A program made the position numbers and the translations under genes. The notes beneath the pieces were generated by a model, which saw only the letters and a list, made by a program, of their open reading frames with translations, was not told the origin of the DNA and made no database searches. From contig NC_092808.1 of assembly GCF_040954645.1 (NCBI RefSeq), positions 82,151,889 to 82,215,888 of the forward strand: a DNA stretch of 64,000 bases, in the 5' to 3' direction. How positions within the stretch are numbered: the first letter of the stretch is position 1; the number at the start of each line of letters is the position of its first letter. Below, in pieces: positions 29,880 to 44,215 of the stretch. Origin of the DNA: Diabrotica undecimpunctata (lineage: Eukaryota > Arthropoda > Insecta > Coleoptera > Chrysomelidae).

Positions 29880-30465
29880 ATTAGATAGTCCATGACACGT
29901 TTTTCTAATCCTGTTATAAGGTTCATTTTCATCCTGTTAGGATGTTGTATCAAGGAATGGTAGAGAATCACCTACCTCTTTCTTAACTGTGAATTGTATA
30001 TGTTGATTATGGCTGGTGGACAGTTTCCTGAATTCTGTCTCTGCGAAGTACCAAAATCAAACCATCCACATACCTCTTACTCAAAGGAATGACAGAAGTA
30101 CAATTCTTAACACAATTATTAATCACATCATCCATGACATATCTACTCAGAAGGAGTAAAAACTAGAGCCCATAACACTACCAAAAATTTGTTTGTATAA
30201 AACATCATTAAACATAAAAATATTTGAATCAAACGCAACGTTGATAAGTGTTTTAAAATACAATAAGTCAATAGTAGTATGTTGTGAAATCTCATTACAA
30301 TGCTTTTCCTCATTGCTTATGATTTAATCCAAAGGCAAATTTGTTAAAAGAGATGTTACATCAAAACTAACTAACATAGTCAGGTGGTAATTAAAAATTA
30401 TTGATAAAAGAACTGAAGTCAAATGAATCTTTAATGTAAACATAGTTATTCAAGTTATAAGCATA
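29880..30465 (-). pseudogene. PLE reverse transcriptase relic (second PLE)
   Basis: Minus-strand pieces in three frames follow the PLE palm order: DSFDFSSFINNF, a DYV..FDVTSLF-like stretch, YVMDDVINNCVKNC, then IPLSKRYVDGLILVLRRDRI. The last corresponds to the RYVDD catalytic box with the second Asp changed to Gly. Several shifts and stops follow. It adjoins, and probably interrupts, the piggyBac relic. Confidence 0.6.
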
Positions 30466-30470
30466 ACATA

Positions 30471-30706
30471 TCAGGTAGTTCTTCTATCATTTTCACCAGT
30501 GGTGCTGCCGCTTTTCCAAAGTTTCTTTCTATGTCAATATCAGGAGTTACGGATTTTCCTTGATATATCTCGAAATCGATCAAATAGCCCATCACTGTAT
30601 TTAGGTACCAGACTTTATAGCCAAATCGTATGGGTTTAGCTCTTAAAAATTGCTTGTAGCTATGTTTACCGTAGTATTTGACCTTACTTTCGTCAAAAGC
30701 CAGATC

Positions 30707-30708
<2 letters not shown>
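30471..30708 (-). pseudogene. piggyBac-type transposase fragment
   Basis: About 79 open codons: DLAFDESKVKYYGKHSYKQ, then FLRAKPIRFGYKVWYL and YLIDFEIYQGKS. This is the block around the first catalytic Asp of piggyBac transposases (DE-S/Q-M, KP-x-K/R-x-GYK, Y-x-G-K). There is no start. The 5' side is cut by a (TA)n array and the 3' side by PLE sequence. No TTAA-flanked ends found. Confidence 0.7.
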
Positions 30709-30766
<58 letters not shown>

Positions 30767-30775
30767 CATATATAT
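30709..30775. repeat. (TA)n microsatellite with CATATA variants
   Basis: TA run with two C interruptions toward the right end, breaking the piggyBac relic. Confidence 0.9.
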
Positions 30776-33248
30776 GATATGAAATTACATATACCTCCCG
30801 CGGAAACATTCAAATCGAAAATCGATATTTAAAGGATTAGGTCAATAATGACAAATTCAAACCTACAGATTGTTGCATTTCTATTGCTCTAAAAGAAATA
30901 TCTTATTATATTCTTGATCAAAAGTAACTTTAAAAATAATATAATAACCGACTACTGTAAAGTCATGATTTTACTGACGTGTATAACAACTGTACAGATA
31001 TGTGTATATAATTAACATAATGAGACATTTGTAATAAGATGAGTTATGTAACAGATATATAATTATTTTGTATATCAGGACTAAGGAAGTAAAAAATTAA
31101 AATAATTAACAAAACAAACCAGTTTAGTTAAGAACTATTGTTAGACAAATTACAAAATAAAATTGCAGTTTAAAGAAACATTTTTATTAGATACTTTATA
31201 TTTACGTTGTATTTTACTTAAAAAATAATCTCTTAATTTATTTGATTTTCTAGAGTAATTTATTCTAACAACTTTTAACCTAAAAATCTACTCTAATCTA
31301 AAAACCACAAAAGAATAATTTTCGAAAATTAACAAGTTATTTTTCGATTACAGGAAAAAAATTACAGCTATGTGCTTAATGAGTTACTTTATTATCAACG
31401 TCATGGTAATTATATAATATATTTATGCGTCACTAAATTTGAAAAACCTAGTATTAGCAGCTATTTATTTATTAAGAGCGAAAAGTGAATACTTTAATTA
31501 TTGCTCGAAAGTAAGAGTTAGAGTTTAAAACAATGCGGAGCTTAGTAATAATTTAAGAGCACCAATGTTACGTAATGCTCGTAATACATACATTCCTTCT
31601 AGATATATTTTGCCACCTTCTTAAATTATACCAGAATATAAAACAAGTTCTGAAAATGGGTTACTAAGAAAAATCACCTTCAACCATAAACAGTGAATAA
31701 AACTACTAGCAAGTAGGTTCGTTTATTGATATACTTTGTGACTCGAAGGTACTGTTGCTTAGTCTTTGTCGATGATAAGCGGTCATTTAGGAAGGTAAGG
31801 AACACGCGAAACACCTAAACAAAAAACAAAAAATGAAAAAAAAAAACGAATGCTAGTTAATAAAAAACCAAGCGCCACTCTTTTTGGTGCCCGTTAGATA
31901 TTTGAATCCAATAAAAAACAGAAAAGGAGTGCTAATTATACAAAAAAGCTAAGATCGATAAAAATGTAAAAAAGAAACGAGAGTGTGTACTATATTTAAT
32001 AAATAGGCAGATTTATATATTCTCTACTACAACGAAAGAATAGTAATCTAGAAATAAAGAAAACCTATAGAACATAGAACTATAACTAGTTATAATAAAA
32101 AGACTACTCCTATTGGCTTGGGTTTCCTTTGGTAACCTGAGTTTATTAATAAAAAATAAAAAGGCCTTTGTCATTAAAAACCAAAAGTGTTCAACAAATG
32201 TATTGTTCCCTTCCATATACATGTGTTAAGCATGGACATTCACAAAATATAATATGGACAGAATAGTGAAAACACAAGATAGTGAAGACAGTCAGATAGG
32301 AACAGACAGACAGTCAAGTAGGAAGATGCGGATAAGAAATCTTAAAGGTACTACAATCCACAAAGCAAAACTGAAGTGTAAATTTTGCAACCACATTATT
32401 ACACATAGAGACAGAAGGTGCATTCATTAAATAAAGACCATGGACATTTGCATGTTTCAAGATGGAAGCACATGGTTCGAGATTGAAAAAAATGGAGGTA
32501 AGGGGTGAATATAATAGAAATTTATTTAAAATGATTCACAGTTTTTAAAATTTTTGGAGTAGGTATACTTTATTTAAAATAACTACTTGACTAATATTAG
32601 TTTCGCAAGGTTTCGAGGATAAAATATTACACTGCGATAATTTGAACTTAATTTTTTGAGTTAATGTTATTTATATGCCACTTGTAATATGCCTGATATG
32701 AGCTCTCCAGCGAATTTAGCATGTGCATCACGCAACAAATGTTTCTTTATCAATTATTAAGTAACGTAAAACGATAAGGTGACCTTCACATATGACTAAA
32801 ACCTGTATTTTAGACAAAATAGGAATACTAATTTTCTCGATTTATGTTTCCGATTCGCGTATCTTCAATACAAACGTCATTGACACAGGTTTAAAAATTT
32901 ACAATTTATATAACAGTAAATTTAAATAAACACTACAATTTTTTATGTTAATCTCTGGTTTGAATACTTGAGTTTCAGAACATAGACTATATTGCCGAGT
33001 TTAATGATGAAGTTACTTATTATCAGTAAGTTTTTAATTCCGTTGTGGTGATATCTGTTATGATAGCTCTCTATAGCTAAACATTTGATATACTACGTTT
33101 ATTGCAGTAGCTGCCAGAGTGTTGACTCCTAGCTTCCTTTAGGAAAACATGACTGGCAGGTAAGGGTATGTCATATTATCGACATACCGGCATTCTCGAC
33201 TTACGATAATATTCGTAAGTAAGCACGCAATTGTTTATTTAAACCAAA
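30776..33248. other. 2.5 kb without recognisable gene
   Basis: AT-rich sequence on both strands, no conserved motif. Two small inverted repeats near 33165-33225 (GTATGTC/GACATAC and ACTTACGA/TTCGTAAGT). It may be intron or intergenic DNA. Confidence 0.5.
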
Positions 33249-33261
33249 TTACATTCATTAT

Positions 33262-33475
33262 ATTGTTCTGAAGCTATTTTCTTGTGGCATTTTAAATTAA
33301 TTACTATTTAAATGGGAATAAGCCACAATTAAAGGTAAAAATACGTTTATTGACGTTTCAATTTCCAATTCGGAAATTTTTGAAAGATTTTGAGAACGAT
33401 TTCCGAAGTGGAAATTGAAACGTCAATAAACGTATTTTTACCTTTAATTGTGGCTTATTCCCATTTAAATAGTAA
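33262..33475. mobile_element. Foldback insertion with 13-bp target duplication
   Basis: 79-bp arms at 33299-33377 and 33399-33477 are reverse complements with about one mismatch, around a 21-nt centre. A 37-nt extension (ATTGTTCTGAAGC...) lies on the left only. TTACATTCATTAT flanks at 33249-33261 and 33476-33488. A shorter copy starting at the same base is at 62366-62469. The one-sided extension resembles PLE terminal repeats. Confidence 0.75.
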
Positions 33476-33639
33476 TTACATTCATTATGTTTTCAGTACA
33501 GACTATATAATAACCAAGGCTATTTGAGGTCTGTATTTCTCAATGCGAGTTTTGGTTGATCCCAGGTATTTAATTTGCCCTACCCTACGCACAATTGGTA
33601 AAAGAAGAAGTACGATAGGAAACTATGAACACTAATACA

Positions 33640-37167
<3,528 letters not shown>

Positions 37168-37209
<42 letters not shown>
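37168..37209. repeat. (TA)n microsatellite
   Basis: About 21 TA units at the 5' side of RTE copy 3. Confidence 0.9.
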
Positions 37210-37212
<3 letters not shown>

Positions 37213-37224
37213 TTACGGTAACAA

Positions 37225-37515
37225 TTGACTTCCCACATGTAAAGTTGTAGGTTCAATTGGCTTCCGCTGGTCAATTGGCATCCGGTATTCGGATGCCAAT
37301 TGACCTCTTCAAAATAATATCAGAAACGCATAGTGGATGATATTATAAGGCTCTTTACGCGATATGAACCCGGAATCCAATTGGACCGTTTTTTGATTCG
37401 TAAATAAATCGTAGTTCGAGGCAAAAAATAAGCAGCGCCACCATCGATTTGTGTATATTGAGTTGAAGCGATATTCATGTCGTTACAGCTTAGCGGTTCA
37501 ATTGGCATCTACAGG
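37225..37515. repeat. CAATTGGCATC-motif region with a 16-bp hairpin
   Basis: CAATTG(G/A)-type motifs recur at least six times. GGTCAATTGGCATCCG (37269-37284) is perfectly inverted at 37290-37305 around GTATT. Related GATGCCAATTGG motifs occur at 42925-43085. Both regions touch (TA)n arrays. Confidence 0.55.
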
Positions 37516-38168
37516 ATGTGATACGATTTTGGAAGCCAGTTAGTCACTTAGATTGTCTTAGATTCCAGGTTTATAAAGGTTCGAGTAACATCTGGTCGAT
37601 TCGCGTTTGAGTTTAATTCTTAGAATGGATATTTTTTGTTTAGTTTTTGGATTTACAATATATTATTGGTTTTATCTTACTTTCTTGTTATCTGCAGTCT
37701 TTTATTCTTTTTGAAAGGTTTTATAACCTTATTTCTCAGCGCCATGTGTATAATTTTTTGAAGCACATTGCTAAAACGTTGTGTATTAAAAAGCATTTAA
37801 TGTTAGGGGTTGTAAATGCATTAAAAATGTTGTGAATTTTGAAAATGTGGTTTGGCGCTGTGTTAATAAGATTCTTTCGTTAAGATGCTTAGTTTTTATC
37901 TATCTCTGGTTATGCTTTGTCTTTTTTTCTGTGAAAATATTAACTAATATTATAAATGTGAGTGTAAGGTGTTTGTCGGCTTGTTTTTTTTTTCGCATTC
38001 CCTGTTTAACTTTTTAACCGATCATATTGATTATTTTTGCAATTTTGACAGGGACACAAATAAGCACAGATGATACATTTTATTAAAAAAAGTTGTATTT
38101 TCAAGGGATACTTCTCGGCAGAAGACGCCATCACAATCGAATCGAGGATAAAAGCTAGTATTTTATAT
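37516..38168. other. No gene recognised
   Basis: T-rich sequence with hydrophobic but unconvincing open stretches. Confidence 0.45.
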
Positions 38169-38291
38169 GTAAATGAGAATGCAATCCACTCTTAACTGAT
38201 CAACATTTAATATGTCATCACAGGTGTTCCGTGTGCAATGCTGCTAGGTCACCTATGTGATCAGTTAAGAGTGGATTGCATTCTCATTTAC
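38169..38291. repeat. 34-bp perfect inverted repeat next to PLE sequence
   Basis: Arms 38169-38202 and 38258-38291 (GTAAATGAGAATGCAATCCA...) pair perfectly around a 55-nt centre. Likely part of the inverted terminal repeat of the adjoining PLE. Confidence 0.8.
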
Positions 38292-38353
38292 ATTTGAGAT
38301 TCAGAGGACCTTGTCCCCTTAAGCAGAACGGACAACTTTCCAATGGAGAAGCC

Positions 38354-38401
38354 AAGCGTCACTGATAATGTCTGGCGGACCGAAACAGCTGTTTGGCGTT
38401 T
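38354..38401 (+). ncRNA. Degenerate hammerhead motif near the third PLE
   Basis: AAGCGTCA pairs with TGGCGTTT (38394-38401) as an 8-bp stem I with G-U pairs. Between them are CTGATAA, stem II TGTC/GGAC with loop TGGC, GAAA, palindromic CAGCTG and TT. The invariant G8 is A, so it should be inactive. Confidence 0.45.
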
Positions 38402-38582
38402 CACACTTGATGGGTTGTGTTGTTCTGCGACCATTGGATCAATAGTATAATTCAATGCCGGTAGGGGTATTAGCCCACGGAGTAGTTGTTTCTGTTGATC
38501 CAATCATAATTGGTTGGGTTTCGGTGACCTAAACCGATCAGCAAATGGCTCTTGTTGTTCTTAATATATTTAAATGCTGGTG

Positions 38583-39105
38583 TTATTCTTTTCTTTTGAT
38601 CTGTCTGGCTATTTTAGTTAATATATTACCTGTATATGACGTGATCGAGCAATATATTGTATTGGGCTTTTTCTCTTGTGGTGGGAAGATTGATTTAAGG
38701 GCTTTCTTGAGTAGTTTTTGCTGTAACATTTTGTTTATTATGTGTTCGTTGTATCCAATATTTATTGCTATAAGTTTAATGATATTCAATTCTACTTCGA
38801 AGTTATTATTTGACATTGGTATTTCTGTCAATTTGTGGAACATACTATAGTAGGCTGCTAATTTATGTTGTGCAGGATGGGATGAAGTACTGTGTATGGT
38901 TGTGTCAGTATGTATAGGTTTATGAAATACAGGAGAACTCGTGTTTGTTTTCAATTCTTATAATTTTTAAGTCTAGAAAATTTATTGACTGGTTTTGTTT
39001 TATTTCTCTTGTAAATTTAATATTACTATGGGTTGAATTAACGTATGATAAGATTTGGCCAAATTCATGAAACATAAAATAATGCAATGTCAAAACATGT
39101 AGCAT
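38583..39105 (-). pseudogene. PLE reverse transcriptase thumb relic (third PLE)
   Basis: From 39105: FHEFGQILSYVNSTHSNIKF, NQSINFLDLKIIRIENK. The next frame (38954 on) reads FHKPIHTDTTIHSTSSHPAQ, HKLAAYYSMFHKL and IIKLIAINIGYN. These are the thumb-connector blocks also present in the PLE at 19976. The two frames overlap, so a frameshift lies near 38930. No GIY-YIG motif remains. Confidence 0.65.
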
Positions 39106-39128
39106 GTTATTAATTATTCATACTTTAT

Positions 39129-40019
39129 ATGGAGCTGCAGAGATTACCTTTAGATATTTATTTAAAACATCATGATTCTCAATCTTCTAAAGAGTTTGAG
39201 AAAGTCCTAACAGAAACCGAGAAAATTTTAGTTCACTCTTTAAAACGCATAGTAATAAGAGGTAAGAGAGGTAGAGGCGTACCTGTTCTGTTTGACAAAT
39301 TGACCAAAAGTGGAGTTGACACTTTAATTAAATATAGGAATAATTTTTTTACCTCTTACAACGAATACCTATTTGGCATACCGAATACTATTAACTGCAT
39401 CAGTGGATATCATGTTCTCAGAAAGCATGCTTCTAAGGTGTTGAATGATGCAAACAAAATCACTACCCTCACGTCAACTCGCCTCAGAAAACACTTAGCA
39501 ACAATAATACAAATTTTAAAAATGGAAAAGGGTGAACTAGAACAACTAGCAAAATTTATGGGGCGTACCTCAAAAACTCATGATGAGTGGTATCGTCTCC
39601 CGTCAGACATTTACCAAACCGCAAAAGTTTCCAAAATATTATTTCTCGCTCAAAACACTAATATTGACCGATATAAAAATCGAAATTTAAATGAGATTGA
39701 AGTCGATAACGAGATATTGGAAGACGCAGAAGAAGCTGATAGTGACGAAGAAAATACTAATCAACCTATTCTTCAACAAAATGAAGTAAACATCCCGTCA
39801 CAAAATAGAATACAGGAGAAAGGTAAACGTATTTTAGTTCCATGGACAAAAGAGGAAAAAGAACTTACGCAAAAATTCTTTGCACGTCATATTAAGAAGA
39901 AAATTCCGCCAAAAAAAATGGAAGTTTTAAATTTGGTAGAAAAGTATCCAAATGTTTTTAAAAACAGGAAATGGGACACAATAAAAGTATTTGTACAAAA
40001 TAAATATAAATCACAATAA
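39129..40019 (+). CDS. Tyrosine-recombinase-like protein with SANT-like tail, C-terminal exon
   Basis: An intact 296-codon frame. Residues 28-160 resemble the catalytic half of tyrosine recombinases. TSTRLRKHLAT (115-125) is the box-II region with Arg120, and LAKFMGRTSKTHDEWY (140-155) is the box ending in the nucleophile Tyr155. The box-II His is Thr, and the usual MGH is MGR (Arg146), so catalysis is doubtful. Acidic linker at ~190-210; residues 235-296 (WTKEEKELTQKFF...) look like a SANT/Myb-type domain. The frame begins at ELQRL, which matches the residues just after the first catalytic Arg (R-x-G-E-L), so the N-terminal half should be in an upstream exon or was lost. I recall similar unnamed proteins in insects and fish. 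It could be a domesticated Crypton-like recombinase or a mobile gene. An AATAAA lies 25 nt past the stop. Confidence 0.55.
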   Translation: MELQRLPLDIYLKHHDSQSSKEFEKVLTETEKILVHSLKRIVIRGKRGRGVPVLFDKLTKSGVDTLIKYRNNFFTSYNEYLFGIPNTINCISGYHVLRKHASKVLNDANKITTLTSTRLRKHLATIIQILKMEKGELEQLAKFMGRTSKTHDEWYRLPSDIYQTAKVSKILFLAQNTNIDRYKNRNLNEIEVDNEILEDAEEADSDEENTNQPILQQNEVNIPSQNRIQEKGKRILVPWTKEEKELTQKFFARHIKKKIPPKKMEVLNLVEKYPNVFKNRKWDTIKVFVQNKYKSQ

Positions 40020-40043
40020 TTCATTCAAGTGATTACGAGTTTC

Positions 40044-40049
40044 AATAAA
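40044..40049 (+). terminator. AATAAA poly(A) signal after the recombinase-like frame
   Basis: AATAAA 25 nt downstream of the stop at 40019. Confidence 0.45.
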
Positions 40050-40267
40050 ATATTCTATTACAATCCTATAGTTTTAATGTATCCTTCATTACTTTCTTAT
40101 TGAATTAAACCTAATTTTATTAACGTTTTAAAACGTCGTCATATTAATATTTTCTCTTGGATTTTGTAAATCCAATGAAATGTTGTAGATAGAATTTGAG
40201 GTTGGACAAACATTCATTTTTTCTTAGCTGTTCTAGTTTTAAAATAAAGTTTCTAACTAGTCTATGT

Positions 40268-41502
40268 TTCTAATGGTAATAGTGGGTTTTGTACAATTGC
40301 TAACGTATAGACTTTACCTATTTTACGTTTTTATCGAGGCTATTTTTGTTTAAATAAACCCGGTGTGGTCAATGTTGATTATTTCCATACGACATGTGAG
40401 TCCTAAAGTAACGGATAAATTCAATATTTTTGTAACTAAAAATATTTTGACGAAATCCTCGTACAGATCGATTTTTGTTTTTTGTTGTGCATTTTTTTAA
40501 TATAATCTTTTTATACAGGGCGTGTCGTGTAAGAGTGGCCAATACCAACTTTCTTATTTTAAATACAACACCCTGTATATTATTATATCTTTTGATTTCT
40601 AAGAATATTCTAGATAAAATTTATGTTCAATCTTCTATTCCTATCTTTAACTGTTTTTGAGTAATCGAGGTTGGAAAAGTGACAATTGCTCACAAAATCT
40701 AAACAGTTCGATCTAGAGTAAAATGGTTTTTATATTAAGACAAAAGCTTTTTGTATTTACAAAAAGCTTTTGTCTTTATATTGATTCAGGGTATACAGCC
40801 AACTATTGGATTTGGTCCATTTTAATTAGTTTTTATATTACTATCTTAGTTTTTAATATGCTATCTAGTGGTATTAAATAAAAATAAAATACGAAAATTG
40901 TCGTGGTCGGCCCTAAATTTCAAAATTTGTCATTTTGAATATAATCCTATCATCTCTGGGTTTGATACCACTAGATAGCATATTAAAAAGTAAGATAATA
41001 ATGTAAAAACCATTTTACTCTAGGTCGAACTGTTTAGATTTTGTGAGGAAAAATACACGAAATGTCACTTTTCCAACCTCGATTACTTAAAAACGGTTAA
41101 AGATAAGAATAGAAGATTAAATATAAATTTTACCTAATATTCTAAGAAATTCAAAAATATAATAATACACAGGGTGTTGTATCTAAAATAAGAAAGTTGG
41201 TATTGGCCACTGTTACACGACACGCCCTGTATAAAAAGATTCTATCGAAAAAAATGCACAACAAAAAATAAAAACCGACCTACATGAGGATTTCGTCAAA
41301 AGATTTTTAGTTACAAAAATATTGAATTTATCCGTTACCTTAGGACCTCACTGTATATAAATCACAATGGATCATTTTATGTACCATTATAGGTATGTGC
41401 CATGTATAGCCTTGATAAAGACTTAAAATAAAGTAAAAACATTGGCAAATTTTAAACATTAACTAGGTTTTAATTGTCCCTAACCCACTATTACCATTAG
41501 AA
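40268..41502. mobile_element. 1.2-kb foldback element
   Basis: The left half is mirrored by the right half. TTCTAATGGTAATAGTGGGTT at the left end is matched by AACCCACTATTACCATTAGAA at the right. Strong pairing holds over 40396-40736 / 41000-41352 and 40850-40874 / 40965-40989, leaving a ~90-nt centre. Arms differ by scattered substitutions, so it is not recent. The arms include CAGGGCGTGTCGTG and ACACCCTGTATA. No protein. Either a foldback DNA element or two copies of a repeat joined head to head. Confidence 0.75.
40737..40839. mobile_element. 103-bp palindrome-bearing insertion in the foldback left arm
   Basis: Present only in the left arm. GTTTTTATATT flanks at 40726-40736 and 40829-40839, consistent with target duplication. 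It starts with a perfect palindrome, AAGACAAAAGCTTTTTGTA (40737-40755) mirrored at 40758-40776. Confidence 0.6.
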
Positions 41503-42917
41503 GCTATTAAGTGGACACTACTCCTAAAACTTTGTTTACGTTGTAAGCTATGTATCGCCATTTTAAAAAGAGAGACCAAGAAATTTTGTAAATTATATGT
41601 TTGCAACTGTGTTTCTTACAAAAACCTTTTGTATGTATATAACTTCTTTATTATTCACTTCTAATGAAGTTAAGAGATAAAATACTGATTCTGAATTTTG
41701 TTTAAAAGAAGTGTACCTTTAAACATTTGATTTTCAACTTCTTCAAAGTTACAGTAATTTCAACATCTTTTCAATTCTTGAGTACTTCAATTCCCAAGAG
41801 ATTTCAGTAATTTTATTTTATTTTTTTCTACTTAGGGCAAACACAACCATGAGATATAATCGAGACTCCATATATTTCAAACTAGGTTGATTTTGATAAA
41901 ATTGGTTTTTGTTAGGTACAGATAATAATTACCTATGTAGTGCCTTCATAACAGGTAATTCTTATTTTTATGTTACAGCCTTAAAATAAAACATACATTA
42001 TGTCGAATAAATTTTGATATATTATTTATTAACAAACGGTTAAAGAAAAACAAATATGTGTTAAAATACGACTCTTTTTTAATTATTGCTTTTCATAGTA
42101 TATGGACATAATATTTTATCTCTTTTTAATGTAAAAGAATCTGGTTCGTTTTGATTGTGCATCTATTATTATATAATACCACATCAAACCAGATTCAGTG
42201 ACGTACGAGAAGTATGGGCAGAGGAAAGAAAAATACACACAGTTGTAAGAAGTCAGATACCAAAAAATAAAGGAGAAAGTTATGTGCACTTTGCGTTCGG
42301 CAATAATGTGCCTGTTGTCTTAAACATCTTCACTTGCAAAAATTTTCACAGTGAGTGTTATCAAATGGTCGTATACTCTTATAAGTACTTTTGTTTGCTT
42401 TCTAAGTATTTTTCATGGACTTTGAATTTGAAATCGAAGAGAAATACGAACAAGAACGAGAAAATACAGCCCATATAGCCCATAATGCGACGTAACAGCC
42501 CAAGACATGAAGTTACAATCATTGTAACATTTAATTTTAACATTTAATCCTACTATACCAGAATTTCTTTAGTAATACCAAATAATTCATTACAACAGAG
42601 CTCTTTTACTCAGGGAATAATCAGACTAGAAGTTGTTAAAAGACGATAAAACATTTTTAAATTACTGAGCTTAAAAAATGTAAAATAAAAATATTTAGCA
42701 AATTAAATCAAATTTGAAGCTGTCATAATTTTAAAAGAGAAATATTCAATCTCGAAAAAAGCAATAACTACCTGCCTACAATTTATGGATAAAGAGTAAT
42801 ATACTCTAACAAGTTAAATTTTTAAACATCCGTTTCGACAACAAAATATTACAATGACTGAACAGATGAATTGACTCAGGTAGAATTCCACCGAAACCTT
42901 TAGGTATTATTGTCGAC
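41503..42917. other. No gene recognised
   Basis: AT-rich. A plus-strand open stretch at 42155-42478 (VVRSQIPKNKGESYVHFAFG) is not assignable. AATCTGGTT near 42140 is mirrored at ~42187. Confidence 0.45.
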
Positions 42918-43094
42918 TTGAGTCATAAACCAATGGATGCTAAAGGTCCAAAGCCAATCGATGCCAAAGAAACCGCAACAGCGATTGATGCCAATTGGTA
43001 CCGCAACAGAATTCGCTGTATATTGTGGCCCGTGAATATTCACGGATGCCAAATGGGAATACTTTTCGTCCAGAAGTCAATTGGTACTACAAAG

Positions 43095-43096
<2 letters not shown>

Positions 43097-43171
<75 letters not shown>
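43097..43171. repeat. (TA)n microsatellite
   Basis: About 37 TA units following the GATGCCAATTGG-motif region. Confidence 0.95.
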
Positions 43172-43175
<4 letters not shown>

Positions 43176-43584
43176 TTGGGGAAGTGGCTATCGAAACTTT
43201 TACTGCGTCATAATACTTAAGCAAAAAAGCGACTTAATTTCATTCAGTTCAATATTGTGAAAAAACTACGCATTCTAGATAAAAACGTTCAACAGACGAC
43301 TTTCTTGAAAATATTTGCACAACAAAAAAGTGAATGCACATTAAACCCGAAAGTAAGCATATTTTTTAATTGTATATAATTATTAAAATAAATAATAAAA
43401 ACATTTAAATCACATGTGAGTTTTTATGTAGTTACTATATTTGCGAAAGATGGGCACAATCGGTGAAGTAGTTTGTAAACAATATTTGTTTATCTCATTT
43501 GAGAGCAAAGGTCATTTTCAAATGGCTGTACAGGTGCTTTGTCAATACTTAAAATGTTTTTTTGTGTGATTCTCTTTATAAGGT

Positions 43585-43850
43585 CTCAAATTTGTTTAGG
43601 AAAAACCTACGCTTGACAGTTAGTTCTTTAACTGGCCATTGTCAATTAAGCAAACACCTCCACACACTGGGCCTAGTAGACACACCTCCTTACAGGAAGT
43701 GTGAACGAGAAGACGAAACTGTAGAGCGATGTCCGGAGTTACCTTCAATATGACAGTGAGCGTTCGGCGAGCCCTGGGCTACACCTGCATACATAAGAGA
43801 CTTGTCCCCTGGTGACTTTCCTAGAAATTTTCACCTTGTGCTCTTTTTTT
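43585..43850 (+). pseudogene. LINE C-terminal zinc-motif fragment
   Basis: NLRLTVSSLTGHCQLSKHLH, then LGLVDTPPYRKCERED and ETVERCPELP. This is the region after RNase H in I/R1/LOA-type LINEs (LTGH-x-x-L-x-x-HL...C-x-x-C...H...CP), with the first Cys and the His of the zinc motif lost. SPGDFPRNF follows near 43815. Confidence 0.55.
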
Positions 43851-44029
43851 GTACATAGTCACATTCTCATTTATCACTTGTACAGTAATTGCTGAGGTTG
43901 TCGCATACGGGCTTATGACCTTAGTAGTGGTTTTCGTTTACGCTCTTATCAAGATTTTCATGTATTTTTTTTTCTTTCTAATTGTATCTGGGCCAGATAC
44001 TTCAAAATAATAAATACTCTCTTTTACAC

Positions 44030-44215
44030 GTCGTCATGAAAGGAAAAATAGAGGGAAAAAACGATTGGGAAGAAAGAAGAAAATCTTGACTGAGGAATAT
44101 CAGAGAATGGACTAATCTCAATATTGAGTAGATATTTTACGTTGCAAAAGATAGGGAAGCGTTTAAAGAAGTGATTGCCAATCTTCGTCAGAAGACAGCA
44201 CGATAAGAAGAAGAA
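44030..44215 (+). pseudogene. RTE-type LINE C-terminal fragment, another subfamily
   Basis: Shifted frames read KGKIEGKKRLGRKKK, a degenerate WLRNIREWTNLNI-like stretch, then VIANLRQKTAR and a GAAGAAGAA tail. Short 5'-truncated insertion. Confidence 0.55.

Noticed and set aside
33389..33440. Active hammerhead in the 33262 foldback
   Set aside because: Stem II-like ATTTCC/GGAAAT and GAAAC are present, but no CTGANGA core precedes them.
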